A stretch of DNA of 64,000 bases from G958296245 sp963664035 (GTDB taxonomy: Bacteria > Chloroflexota > Dehalococcoidia > Lucifugimonadales > G958296245). Below, one piece after another: positions 14,928-24,600 of the stretch. The translations under genes were made by a program, and so were the position numbers. Every line of letters starts with the position of its first letter. Within the stretch, counting starts at the first letter, position 1. The stretch covers positions 3,162,001-3,226,000 of the forward strand of contig OY760867.2 in assembly GCA_963664035.2 (NCBI GenBank). Reading direction: 5' to 3'. The notes under the pieces were generated by a model. The model did not search any database, was not told the DNA's origin, and saw nothing but the letters and a program-made list of their open reading frames with translations.

Positions 14928-16682
14928 ATGAACCCGGCTTCTTCTACTCCCCGGTACGAACCGCATGAGAGACCTCCGCCGCTGGAGGCGCTGGGCCTCG
15001 GGGTACAGTCGGCGCTGCTCGTCATCGCTCCCATAGCGCTGTTCCCCATCGTGCTCGTGCAGGCCGTGGACGGCTCGGACGCCGAGCTCGGGTGGGCGGT
15101 GTTCGCAATGCTAGCGATCAACGGAGCGGCGACCATATTGCAGGCGTTCCGGGCCGGTCCCGCAGGCTCCGGGCTGCTGGTCATCCCCTACCCTTCTCCG
15201 ACGGCCATCCCCTTCTGCATCATCGCGCTGGAGGAGGGCGGAGCGGCGACCCTCGCGGCGCTGATCGTCGTATCCGCCCTCTTCCAGGTCGCCATATCCA
15301 TGCGGCTGTCCCTGCTGCGGCGGCTCGTAACGCCGGCATTCAGCGGCGCGATACTGATACTGCTCGTCATCACGATAGCGCCGGTGGTGTTCGGGAGCCT
15401 GGCCGACGTGCCGGAGGGCGCGCCGGCAGCGGCGGGGCCGGTGTGCATCCTGGTGACGTTCGCGCTGATCACGGGCCTCCTGCTCCGCGGCTCCGGGGCC
15501 TGGCGGGTCTGGTCGTCGCTCATCGGGATAGCGGCGGGGTCCGCGGCGGGCGTAGCGTTCGGAATCTACGACTTTGGGCCGGTGCGGGAGGCCCCCCTGG
15601 CGGGGCTGCCGCTGGACGGGTGGCCCGGCCTGGGGCTCAGCTTCGGCGCGGCCTTCTGGTCGCTGCTGCCCGCGTTCCTGTTCCTCGCGGTCGTATCGGT
15701 CCTCCAGGGAAGCTCCATCGCGCTCTCGATACAGCGGGTATCCTGGCGCAGGTCTAGGGCGATGGACTACCGGAGGGTACAGGGCCTGTCCGTCGCCACG
15801 GCGTTGGGGAGCCTGCTGGCCGGCCTTTCCGCTGTGATGCCCGTGGCTACGAGCCCGAGGGGGACCGTGTTCGCGCAGCAGACCGGCTGCGCCTCGCGCG
15901 ACGTCGGCATCGTAACCGGCGTCATACTCATCGCGGCCGCATTCTTCCCGAAGTCGTGGAGCCTGCTGATCGGCATACCGGCGCCCGTGACCGCGATCTT
16001 CCTGGTGGTCATGCTCAGCCCGCTCATGGTCGAGGGCATGAAGATAATCGTCCAGGACGACCCCGACCACCGCATGGGCCTGGCGATCGGGGCGGCGCTG
16101 CTGATAGGGGTGGGGCTGCAGACCGGGTTGACGCCTCTGCCGATCGGGGACCTGTGGGAGGGCGTGTTCCAGAAGGCGTTTACCGCGGGAGGCGTCACGT
16201 TGATCGTGCTGACCGTCTTCGCCGAATTCAGGAGGCGGAAACGTCGGCGCCTGCGGACGGAGGCGAGCATGGAGGCCCTGCCGCGGATCAACGGGTTCCT
16301 GGAGGAGTTTTCCGCCGAGCACGGCTGGGGCCCCCGGATGACGGACCGGCTCCAGGCGGTGGCCGAAGAGACTGTGGCCACCCTGTCGGAGGCCCGCGAA
16401 GGCGATGCGGGCGGCGCGAAGCGGTTGGTAGTAAGCGCGAGCGGCGAGGGGCGCACGGCGGAGCTGGAGTTCGTGAGCGCGGCCGGCGACGCCGAGAACC
16501 TGGAGGACCGGATCGCCCTGCTGACCAACCCCGGCCCGGAAGGCGCGGGACCGGAGCTAGACGACCCCGGGCGCGACGCCTCCCTGCGGCTGCTGCGGCA
16601 CTACGCGGCCTCGGTCACTCACCGGCAGTACCACGACATCGAGGCGATAGCGGTCCGCGTCGCATCGCCGGCGCGGGAGTAG
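14928..16682 (+). CDS. NCS2/SLC23-type permease fused to an RsbW-like C-terminal domain
   Basis: This 584-residue protein has two parts. Residues about 25-430 form a polytopic membrane region of some 12-14 helices resembling nucleobase:cation symporters of the NCS2 (xanthine/uracil, SLC23) family. It includes an internal LSAVMPVATSPRGTVFAQQTGCASRDVG-type segment, and the substrate is not decidable. After a basic linker (RRRKRRRLRTEAS), residues about 445-584 are soluble. LPRINGFLEEFSAEHGWGP followed by RLQAVAEETVATLSEA has the look of a GHKL/RsbW anti-sigma ATPase domain, but the N-box asparagine is not evident. It starts 70 bp after aconitase with only a weak Shine-Dalgarno. Its stop is 23 bp from the convergent hydrolase stop. 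Confidence 0.75.
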   Translation: MNPASSTPRYEPHERPPPLEALGLGVQSALLVIAPIALFPIVLVQAVDGSDAELGWAVFAMLAINGAATILQAFRAGPAGSGLLVIPYPSPTAIPFCIIALEEGGAATLAALIVVSALFQVAISMRLSLLRRLVTPAFSGAILILLVITIAPVVFGSLADVPEGAPAAAGPVCILVTFALITGLLLRGSGAWRVWSSLIGIAAGSAAGVAFGIYDFGPVREAPLAGLPLDGWPGLGLSFGAAFWSLLPAFLFLAVVSVLQGSSIALSIQRVSWRRSRAMDYRRVQGLSVATALGSLLAGLSAVMPVATSPRGTVFAQQTGCASRDVGIVTGVILIAAAFFPKSWSLLIGIPAPVTAIFLVVMLSPLMVEGMKIIVQDDPDHRMGLAIGAALLIGVGLQTGLTPLPIGDLWEGVFQKAFTAGGVTLIVLTVFAEFRRRKRRRLRTEASMEALPRINGFLEEFSAEHGWGPRMTDRLQAVAEETVATLSEAREGDAGGAKRLVVSASGEGRTAELEFVSAAGDAENLEDRIALLTNPGPEGAGPELDDPGRDASLRLLRHYAASVTHRQYHDIEAIAVRVASPARE

Positions 16683-16705
16683 CCGTGCGCGGGAGGCCGC
16701 GGCCT

Positions 16706-17617
16706 TCAGCGGAACGCGATCGACCGGAGGAACTCCCGCATGGCCGCGACGCACTCCTCGGGCTGCTCCATCTGGAGGAAGTGGGTCGCTTCGGGCAGGA
16801 AGTCGTAGTTCACGCTCATTATGTCGGACATGTCGAGGGTGGGCAGATACGAGTAAGGCAGGGTTGGGTCCGCTCCGATGACCTGCACCGGGCACTTCAG
16901 GGTGTCGAAGTCCACGGCGACGCCGTAGACGCTGGCGTAGTCCACCATGCGCGCCTCGTACTCACGGGGGCAGCGCAGCTCATAGCCGGACCCGTCCCTG
17001 GACTCGCGGAGCGTGGTCCTCGCCATGAGGTCGAAGGCGCCGGGCACGAAACGTTGGAACGGCGGCAGGAAGGGCAGGACTTCCGAGAACTCCTCGCGCC
17101 TGCGGAAGCGTTCCGTTCGGCGGCGTATCAGGCCGGCGGCGCGCGCAGCCGCGGCCTCGAACTCGCTGTGGTTGCGGCCCGGCTTGCAGAGAGGGGGATC
17201 GAAGAGGACCAATGCCGAATAACGGCCCCCTTGGATGGGCGACAAGAGCGACACCAGGGCGGATACGGAGTGGAATACGCCCACCTGGGGCTTTTGCCCG
17301 TAGTTATCGTCGATGGCGTCGAGAATGGAGTCATGGTCGGATACCAGCGTGGGCACGTTGTGGTCTTCCAGGGCGCTCACGTCGTTCCAGCCGTGGTTCC
17401 TGAGGTCGTAGACGACCAGGTCGAAATCGTCGGCGAGCAGCGACCAGAAGGGGTAGTAGAGGTCCGCGGCCAGCCCGTTGCCGTGGCTGAGGACGATCCT
17501 GGGGCCGGAGGGATTGCCGTGGCGGCGCAGAAATATGCGCGTCTCGGCGTCCACCCGGATATCGTGGACTGAAATGGGATACGGCAGGTCCCAGGAGGTC
17601 TCCGAGTTGTCAGCCAA
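16706..17617 (-). CDS. alpha/beta hydrolase, possible polyketide release enzyme
   Basis: This 303-residue alpha/beta-hydrolase contains the oxyanion-side SHGNGLAADLYYPFWSLL and DLVVYDLRNHG. The nucleophile elbow is VGVFHSVSAL, where the usual G-x-S-x-G is H-S-V-S, leaving the serine but not the second glycine. The acid is in GADPTLPYS and the histidine in ATHFLQMEQPEEC. The start overlaps the end of the phosphopantetheinyl transferase gene by 8 nt, so it is translationally coupled and is the last gene of the PKS-ACP-PPTase operon. The context suggests hydrolytic or transesterifying release of the finished acyl chain. That role is inferred, since sequence alone fits many hydrolases. Confidence 0.8.
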   Translation of the reverse strand: MADNSETSWDLPYPISVHDIRVDAETRIFLRRHGNPSGPRIVLSHGNGLAADLYYPFWSLLADDFDLVVYDLRNHGWNDVSALEDHNVPTLVSDHDSILDAIDDNYGQKPQVGVFHSVSALVSLLSPIQGGRYSALVLFDPPLCKPGRNHSEFEAAAARAAGLIRRRTERFRRREEFSEVLPFLPPFQRFVPGAFDLMARTTLRESRDGSGYELRCPREYEARMVDYASVYGVAVDFDTLKCPVQVIGADPTLPYSYLPTLDMSDIMSVNYDFLPEATHFLQMEQPEECVAAMREFLRSIAFR

Positions 17618-18272
17618 TCTTCAGGCCCTTTCCGATAAGAGGTCCGTAGGGGACTTCGTATGCCAGGGCGGCCGCGAACTCCGGGCCGCCGATCTCGTTC
17701 AGGCCCCATGCGACGGAGGGAAGATGCGGGAACCTGAACGTTCCGGCAGCATCGCCCCGCCGCATATCGGGAGGGACCTGGAACTGGGAAACGTCGGTGG
17801 AGAAGCCCGTACCGAGGGCCTTGATGAGCGCTTCCTTGAACGTCCAGATACGGTAGAACAGGCGCAATTTTTCGGCTCCTCGCAGGGCGTCCAGGTCGGC
17901 CCGTTCCTCCGGCCCCATTACCGCCTCGATCAGTACGTCCAGGTTACGCTTGGGGACTCGCTCTTCGATGTCCACGCCGATTCGTCCTCCCGGGGCGAGG
18001 GCAACCAGGCCGTGGCTTACGCTGTGGCTAACGTTGAAGCTGACGGGGGACCGCGCTCCCGACACGACGGCGAAGGGCTTGCCGTAACTCGAGAGGCCGA
18101 AGGACAACTGGTCGTTCCGGCAGTCGATCCGATTGCAGAGGATGGCGCGCAGCGCGGCCCGGCAGAGAGAGAACCGGCGGCGGGGGCCGGGCAGGCACCT
18201 CCGCCAGGCCGACCGCTCCTCACGGTCCAGCCACGCGAACGCCTCGGCCTCGCGGGCCGGATCGGGCCTCAA
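17610..18272 (-). CDS. 4'-phosphopantetheinyl transferase, Sfp type
   Basis: This enzyme would attach the phosphopantetheine arm to the PKS and discrete ACPs. Visible motifs are FNVSHSVSHGLVALA, GRIGVDIEER and FYRIWTFKEALIKALGTGF, which cover substrate and Mg2+ binding. The TTG at 18272 gives 220 residues. The expected first beta strand (in-frame GVAVAHVDL, just before it) is encoded upstream, so the true start is probably earlier, close to the ACP stop at 18353. No ATG, GTG or TTG is available there, only ATA overlapping the ACP stop, or CTG further in. The gene sits directly after the ACP and before the hydrolase, which fits a dedicated activating enzyme for this pathway. Confidence 0.9.
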   Translation of the reverse strand: MRPDPAREAEAFAWLDREERSAWRRCLPGPRRRFSLCRAALRAILCNRIDCRNDQLSFGLSSYGKPFAVVSGARSPVSFNVSHSVSHGLVALAPGGRIGVDIEERVPKRNLDVLIEAVMGPEERADLDALRGAEKLRLFYRIWTFKEALIKALGTGFSTDVSQFQVPPDMRRGDAAGTFRFPHLPSVAWGLNEIGGPEFAAALAYEVPYGPLIGKGLKIG

Positions 18273-18352
18273 GTCGACGTGCGCGACCGCGACGCCTGCC
18301 GCGCACGTGAAGGGCCTCCACCACGCACCGGCAACGGCGGGGAGACCGGCCT

Positions 18353-18592
18353 CTATTGGGAGTCCAGGAATGCTATGACTTCGCCCACCGAGTTGTAGTT
18401 GGCACAGTCTTCGGGGGTGAAGCTGACGCCGAACTCATCAGCCACCACCTTGGTGAAGGCGACGAAGTCCACTGAAGTGACTCCCGAATCCCTGAGGCTG
18501 GAGTTCAAGTCCAGGGGGCGGCCCGGCGTCCGGCCCTCGATCTCCAGGTTATCGTCCACCAGCTTCGTAAAACGCTCTGCGGTAGTTGGCAA
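18353..18592 (-). CDS. discrete acyl carrier protein
   Basis: This 79-residue carrier protein starts at ATG with AAGGAG upstream. The prosthetic-group site is in LRDSGVTSVDFVAF, where the usual D-S-L is T-S-V-D and the serine is retained. The flanking helices (FTKLVDDNLEI and NSVGEVIAFLD) are normal for ACPs. It lies 94 bp after the PKS gene and is followed by its probable activating transferase. Because the second PKS module ends after a KS without its own AT or ACP, this free ACP is the natural candidate partner for that KS. That pairing is inference. Confidence 0.85.
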   Translation of the reverse strand: MPTTAERFTKLVDDNLEIEGRTPGRPLDLNSSLRDSGVTSVDFVAFTKVVADEFGVSFTPEDCANYNSVGEVIAFLDSQ

Positions 18593-18686
18593 TGAATCTC
18601 TCCTTCTGCCCGTAGGCTTATATTTACTCTTGTAGCCTCAAATCGGCGCAATCGTAACAATGCGGACAACGATGGTCAACCCATCG

Positions 18687-21600
18687 TCACGCCGCTGCGC
18701 CCCTGCGCGCCCGCACCCAGAAGCGCCGCCGCTGGAATGGGTAGCCCGGAATGGCGATCCGGCGCCGCTCCTCGCCGGCGAAGAGGCCGGCGAACGAGAC
18801 ATCGGCTCCGGCCTCGTAGGCGGCGGCAACGGCCTCGAGGTCCTCTCCGGCGCCGGCCGGCGCTCCCACGCCGTCGCCGGGCTCCGGCCGGTCGGCTTCG
18901 CCGCCGGATTCGACCACCGCTTCGAGTCCCGTCCTCAGCTCAGCCGCGTCCCGGAAGACCAGCGCCGCCCTGTGGTCGAAATGGCTGCGCCCCACGCCGG
19001 CCGTCCATGCCATGTCCGCGAGCAGCGGTGCCGTAGCGCTTCCCGGGGGCAGCGCGTCCAGCCAGGACAGGTACGACCCGGCCAGGTCCCGAAGCGCGTC
19101 GGGGGACTTGCCGGACAGTGGCAGCAGCCTTGCCGCGCGCCCGGACGGCGCATCCTCGGACGGGCCGTCGAGCGGAGCCTGTACGGGCTTCGGCGGTCCG
19201 GCCGGCCAGGGCGTCCCGTTTTCGGGCGCGGAGCCATTCGCCGGCCTTCCGTAGCCCTCCAGGACGACGTGGGCGTTGGAGCCGGAGAGGCCGAAGGCGT
19301 TCACCGCCGCCAGCGGCGGGCGGTCGGGGCTGTCGGGCCACGCGGTCATCTCGGAGGCGACCCGGACCGGCATCCGGTCCCAGTCGAAATTGGGGTTCGG
19401 GTCCTCGAAGTGTAGATGGGCTGGGATGACGCCGCGATTCATGGCAAGCACGGCCTTCATGACGCTGGCCATGCCGGCCGCCCACTCCGAGTGGCCTATG
19501 TTGGTCTTGACGGAGCCGACCAGCAGGGGCCGACCGGCTTCCCTACCCTTGCCGTAGGCCGAGGCCACGGCGCGCAGCTCGATGGAGTCGCCGAGCTCGG
19601 TGCCGGTGGCGTGGGCCTCCAGGTAGTCCACGTCGGAGGGCGCGACCCCGGCCCGGGCGAGGGCGTCGCCGATGAGCCGCTCCTGCGCCGGGCCGTTGGG
19701 CACCGGGAGGGCGGCGCTGGTCCCGTTCTGGTTGATCGCCGACCCCTTGACCAGGCCCCATATCCTGTCCCCGTCCGCTTCGGCCTCGCTGAGCCGCTTG
19801 AGCACCACCACGCCGCATCCCTCGCTTCGGACGAACCCGTCGGCGGAGGCGTCGAAGGCGTTGCACGTGCCGGTGGGCGACAGCATCCCCATCTCGTGGT
19901 GGAATCGCGCGAGCGCGGGCGACAGGGTCACGTTCGCGCCTCCGGCGAGGGCCACGTCGACCTCCCCGCGCCGCAGGGCCGCGGCGGCCTGGTGCAGGGC
20001 GGCGATGGAGGACGCGCAGGCCATGTCTACCGGCATGGCCGGCCCCTCCAACCCCAGGACGAAGGCGATCTTGCCGGCGGTTATGCCGCCGGAGGTGCCG
20101 AAGTAGAGGTCCTCCTGGCCCTTGGCCGCTATCACGTCCCTGTATTCGCTGCCGCCAAGTCCGACGTAGACGCCGGTGAGGCTGCCCCTGAGGGTGTCGG
20201 GATCGATGCCGGCGTCTTCCAGGGCCTGCCACGTGGTCTCCAGCAACATCCGCTGCCGGGGGTCCATCATCCGCGCCTCGATGGGGGAGACGCGGAAGAA
20301 CCTGTTGTCGAACAGGTCGATGCCATCGACGAAGCCGCCCCGCCTGTAGATGGCGTCGGCGGCAGGGTCCCCTACGACTCCGTCCCAGTCTCCTCCATCG
20401 CTTCGCCCGTCGGTTACCGCGACCCTGCCGTCTTCCAGGAGGTCCCAGAAGGAGGCCAGGTCCGGGGCGCCGGGGAAGCGGCAGGCCATGCCCACGATGG
20501 CTATGGCGTCTTCATCCGTCTTCGCTTCCCTCGGCGGTCCAGGTACGGCGGGCTCCTCCACGGCCTGGGGGCTGCCCGCGCCCAACGCCTGGCCCAGCTC
20601 CCCGGCGAGGTGGTTGGCGAGGGAGGTCACGTTGGGATAGTCGAACACCGCCGTGTTGGACACCACGTACTCGCCCGACAGGGCGCGGTTGAGGCGGTTG
20701 CGCAGCTCGACCGCCATCAGCGAGTCCATGCCCAAGTCGAAGAAGCCGACCGTCGGCGCGGGAGCTGTCGGCAGCCGCAGCACCGCCTGCACCTCCTGCC
20801 GCACGAAGGAGGCGAGCACGTCTTCCGGGCCGGACGCCGGCGCGCTCCGCAGCCGGGACAGGACGTCCTCGGACGATGCCGCGTCTTCGACGCCGTCGTC
20901 GGAGACCGAGGACAGCATGTCCTCGAGCAGGGGCGGACGTTCTGCGACAGCCTCCTCGAATACGGACCAGTCCATCGACATCACCACGGACGTCGCGGCG
21001 TCCTGGCGCACGAGCTTTTCGAGGGCCTTGATGCCCTGCTCCGGGGTAAACCAGCGTCCGCCCAGCGCCGCGCGCCGCCGCTCGATCCGCTCCCGCTGCT
21101 CCGCCGCCTCGCCGATCTCCGACCACGCTCCCCAGGCAATGGCCTGGCCCGGCAGGCCCAGGGCGCGGCGGTGACCCGCAAGCTGGTCCAGGAAGGCGTT
21201 GGCCGCGGCGTGGTTCGCCTGCCCGGGATTGCCCATGACGCCGACCCGGCTGGAGAAGAGTATGAAGAGGTCGAGATCGCGGTCCATCGTCGCGCGGTGC
21301 AGGCGCCAGGCCCCGACGATCTTCGGCCACAGCACCTGCTCGAAGCTCTCCCAGGTCTGGTTCGTCAGCGCGGCGTCCGACAGCACGCCGACGCTGTGGA
21401 TGACGCCGCCGAGCGGCGGCAGATTCGCGTCGATGCGCTCCAGCATCGCGTCGACCGCGTCGGTGTCGGTCACGTCCGCGAGCTCCACCTCGACCCTGAC
21501 GCCGCGTCCGCGGAGCGCGTCTATGGCTTCTTCGGCCTCCGCGTCGGGGTCCCGGCGCCCGTTCAGCACGATTGCGCCGGCGCCCTGGTCGGCCAGCCAC

Positions 21601-24600
21601 TCCGCCACGGCGCAACCGATGCCGCCCAGGCCGCCCGTTACCAGGTACGAGCGGTCCTGCCGCAGCCGGCCTCTCATGAGCGGCGGCGGCGTCAGCACGA
21701 TCTTGCCTACGTGCCGGGCCGAGCGCATGAAGTCCAGGGCGGCGCCCGCCTCCGCCAGCGGCCACCTGCTGTGGATGAGAGGCTTCAGCTCGCCCGTAGA
21801 GAGCCGCGCCATCACCTCCCGCAGCACCTCTCCCACCCACGCGGGTTCGGTCTTCTTCATGACGTCCAGCTCGAGGATGGCGTAGGAGACGTCGGGACGC
21901 AGCGCCGCCATCTCCTCCTCGCTCAGGATGTCTCTCCTGGCGAGCTCGACGAACCGGCCGCCCCGCGCGAGGCAGGACAGGCTGGCGTCGATGAAGCCCT
22001 CGCTCGTAAGGCTGTTCAGCACCACGTGAACGCCCTCGCCGCCCGTGGCTTCCAGGATCTCCTCGCCGAACTTGGTCTGGCGGCTGTCGAATATGTGCTC
22101 GACGCCGAGAGACCGGAGAAGCGGCTGCTTCGGGGCGCTGGCCGTGGCGAACACCTCCGCGCCCGCGGCCTGCGCCATCTGTATGGCCGCCAGTCCCACA
22201 CCGCCCGCGCCGGCGTGGATAAGCACCCGGTCGCCGGCCTCCAGCCCCGAGAACTGGTACGAGAGGGCAGCCGACACGAACGCGCTCGGAACGGTGGCCA
22301 GCGCAGACACCGACATACCCTCGGGCGCCGGCGCCACAAGCTCCTCCCTCGTGACCATCTGCGGCCCGAACGCGCCGAACCCCAGTCCGACCACGCGGTC
22401 GCCGATGGAGACGGTCGAGACCTCGGGGCCCACGTCGATGACGTACCCGCACAACTCCCGGCCGAGGTTGCCCTCCTCGATGAAGCCTAGCGAGCGAAAC
22501 ACGTCCCAGAAGTTGAGCCCCGCCGCCTCCACCGTGACGAGGACCTCCCTGGGCTCCAGGGAAGGCGCGGGTAGCGGCTTGACCTCCGGGCTGTCGAACA
22601 CGCCGGTCCGGTCCGGGGCCAACACCCAGTCCGGCCCCTCCGGCAGGTCCAGCCGCTTGCCCTCGGCATTGGGCCGCACCAGCCGCGCCGCCATCCGGCG
22701 TCCCTGGCGATGCGCGACGTGGTTCTCCCGGTCGGGGTAGAGCAGCTCGTTCACGAGATCGGATATCGGGGCCGCCGCGCCGGGGTCCAGGTCGATCATC
22801 CGAGGTTGCAGGTGGGCGGCTTCCAGGGCCACCACCTTGCCCATGCCCCAGAGGACGGCGCCGGCAAGCTCGCCCCCGCGCTCGCGCTCCAGCACCTGCG
22901 CCCCGCGCGTGACGAACCACACGCCTTTCTCCGGGGCCGCGTCGGAATCGGACACGCCCTGCACCATCGCGAGCGCGCTCGCTCCGACGCGTTCTACGTC
23001 CTCCGCTATCTCCGTGGCGTCCGCCTGTGCTCCATGGCCGTCCAGCGCCTGAAGGTGAACCACGCCGCTAACGCGGCGTGGTTCACCTTCAGGCGCTGGA
23101 CAACTCTCTATCAGGGAACGCCACGACTCGCGGCTTTCCATATCCAACGCGGTCCTCACAACAGGGCCGCCCACTTCCGCCGCCGCGCCTCCAGGCGCTT
23201 CGCCGCTCGCCAGCACCACCGTCTGGCTCCGCGCCGCCAACGCCGCCGCCAGCTCCTCCGCTACGCCGCCCTCGTCCGCCGTCAGCACCCACAAGCCTGG
23301 AGGCTCGGCCACCTGCGCCGGGCCTTGCGCCACTATCACGCCCTTGTCCAGCATTTCATGGGAGAAGGAGTCGTCGACCCCAAGCACCTCGGCTCCCGTG
23401 AACCCGGCGTCGCCGAGAGCGCGGCGCCATACGGAGGGGCCCGCGAGGGCGTGGTGCGGGCGGTAGGCGTCGGCGAACCGCCACCAGCCGTCCAGCTGGC
23501 CGAAGGTCAGGTCCATCCAGCCCAGCCCGCGCTGGTTTTCGAGCGCCACGAGGTGGCCCGACGGCGCGAGCAGCGACAGGCAATGCCCAAGCGTCTCCTC
23601 CAGGTAGCGCGTCGCGTGCAGCACGTTGGAGGCGATGATCAGGTCGTAGCCGTGGGCGTCGAAGCCCTGGGCGACGGGGTCCTTCTCTATGTCGAGCGGA
23701 CGGTACTCGATGGAGCCGCCGCCGTCGCCGAAGCGGGCCTCCGCCTCGGCGAAGAACCCGGCGGAGATGTCCGTGTACACGTAGTCGAAGCGCCCATCGG
23801 GAAGCTCCGGGAGCACGGACGCCGTCGCGGACCCCGTACCCGCCCCAACCTCTATCACCCTGAGCCGCCGCCCCTCGGGCAGCGCGGCAACCAACGCCTG
23901 TACCGCGTCGGCCAGCATCCGGTTCGCCGCGCGCGCAACCGGCGCCTTCAGGTACAGGTCGGCCGCGGTGGGCTCGCCGCTGCTGAACAGCAGCGTCAGC
24001 GGGTCCTGCTGCCCGCGAAGCGCGTCGGCGAGGGCGAGGCCCGACCGCCGGAACAGCCCGATCTCGATCAGGCCCTGCGGATACTGCTCCGTCATCCCGT
24101 CGGCGAACCGTTCCAGGTCGCGCGGCATCTCTTCCGGCAGCGGCTCCTCCGGCCCCACGACCACTGTGAAGCCGTCGCCCGCCTCCTCCAGCACCCCCGA
24201 CCTCGCGAGCATTTCGAGCAGGCGGCGGAAGAGGCGGTTGTGCTCCGGCTGAACGCCCAGCCGCTCCCGCAGATCCTCCGGGTCCACCGTATCGCCCTTC
24301 GCGCGCCGCCAACCCAGCTCTTCGAGCGTCGCGAGCGCGCGGGACCGAGACCATCGCTCCAGGTCGGCGAGCAGCTCATTCCTGCCCTGCGGGTCGACTC
24401 CCGCGTCTTCCAGGTAGCCGGGGAATAGCTGCGTACCCGCCGCGACTGCGGCCGGGCTCGGGAAGAAGCCGGCGGCCTCGATTCCGGACGGGAGGGGCCG
24501 GTCGCGCCAGGCTACCTCGTACAGCAGGTCATCCACCCCTTCGACCGCCGAGAGAAGCGCCTCCCGCGTGGCCCGCTTCACCGTGTACCCGCTCAGCCCG

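Noticed and set aside
20940..21260. KR catalytic tyrosine replaced by histidine (PGQANHAAAN) as evidence for an inactive ketoreductase
   Set aside because: The N-H-A-A-A-N form occurs in other bacterial KR domains that are believed active. The cofactor motif and serine are intact, so inactivity cannot be claimed.
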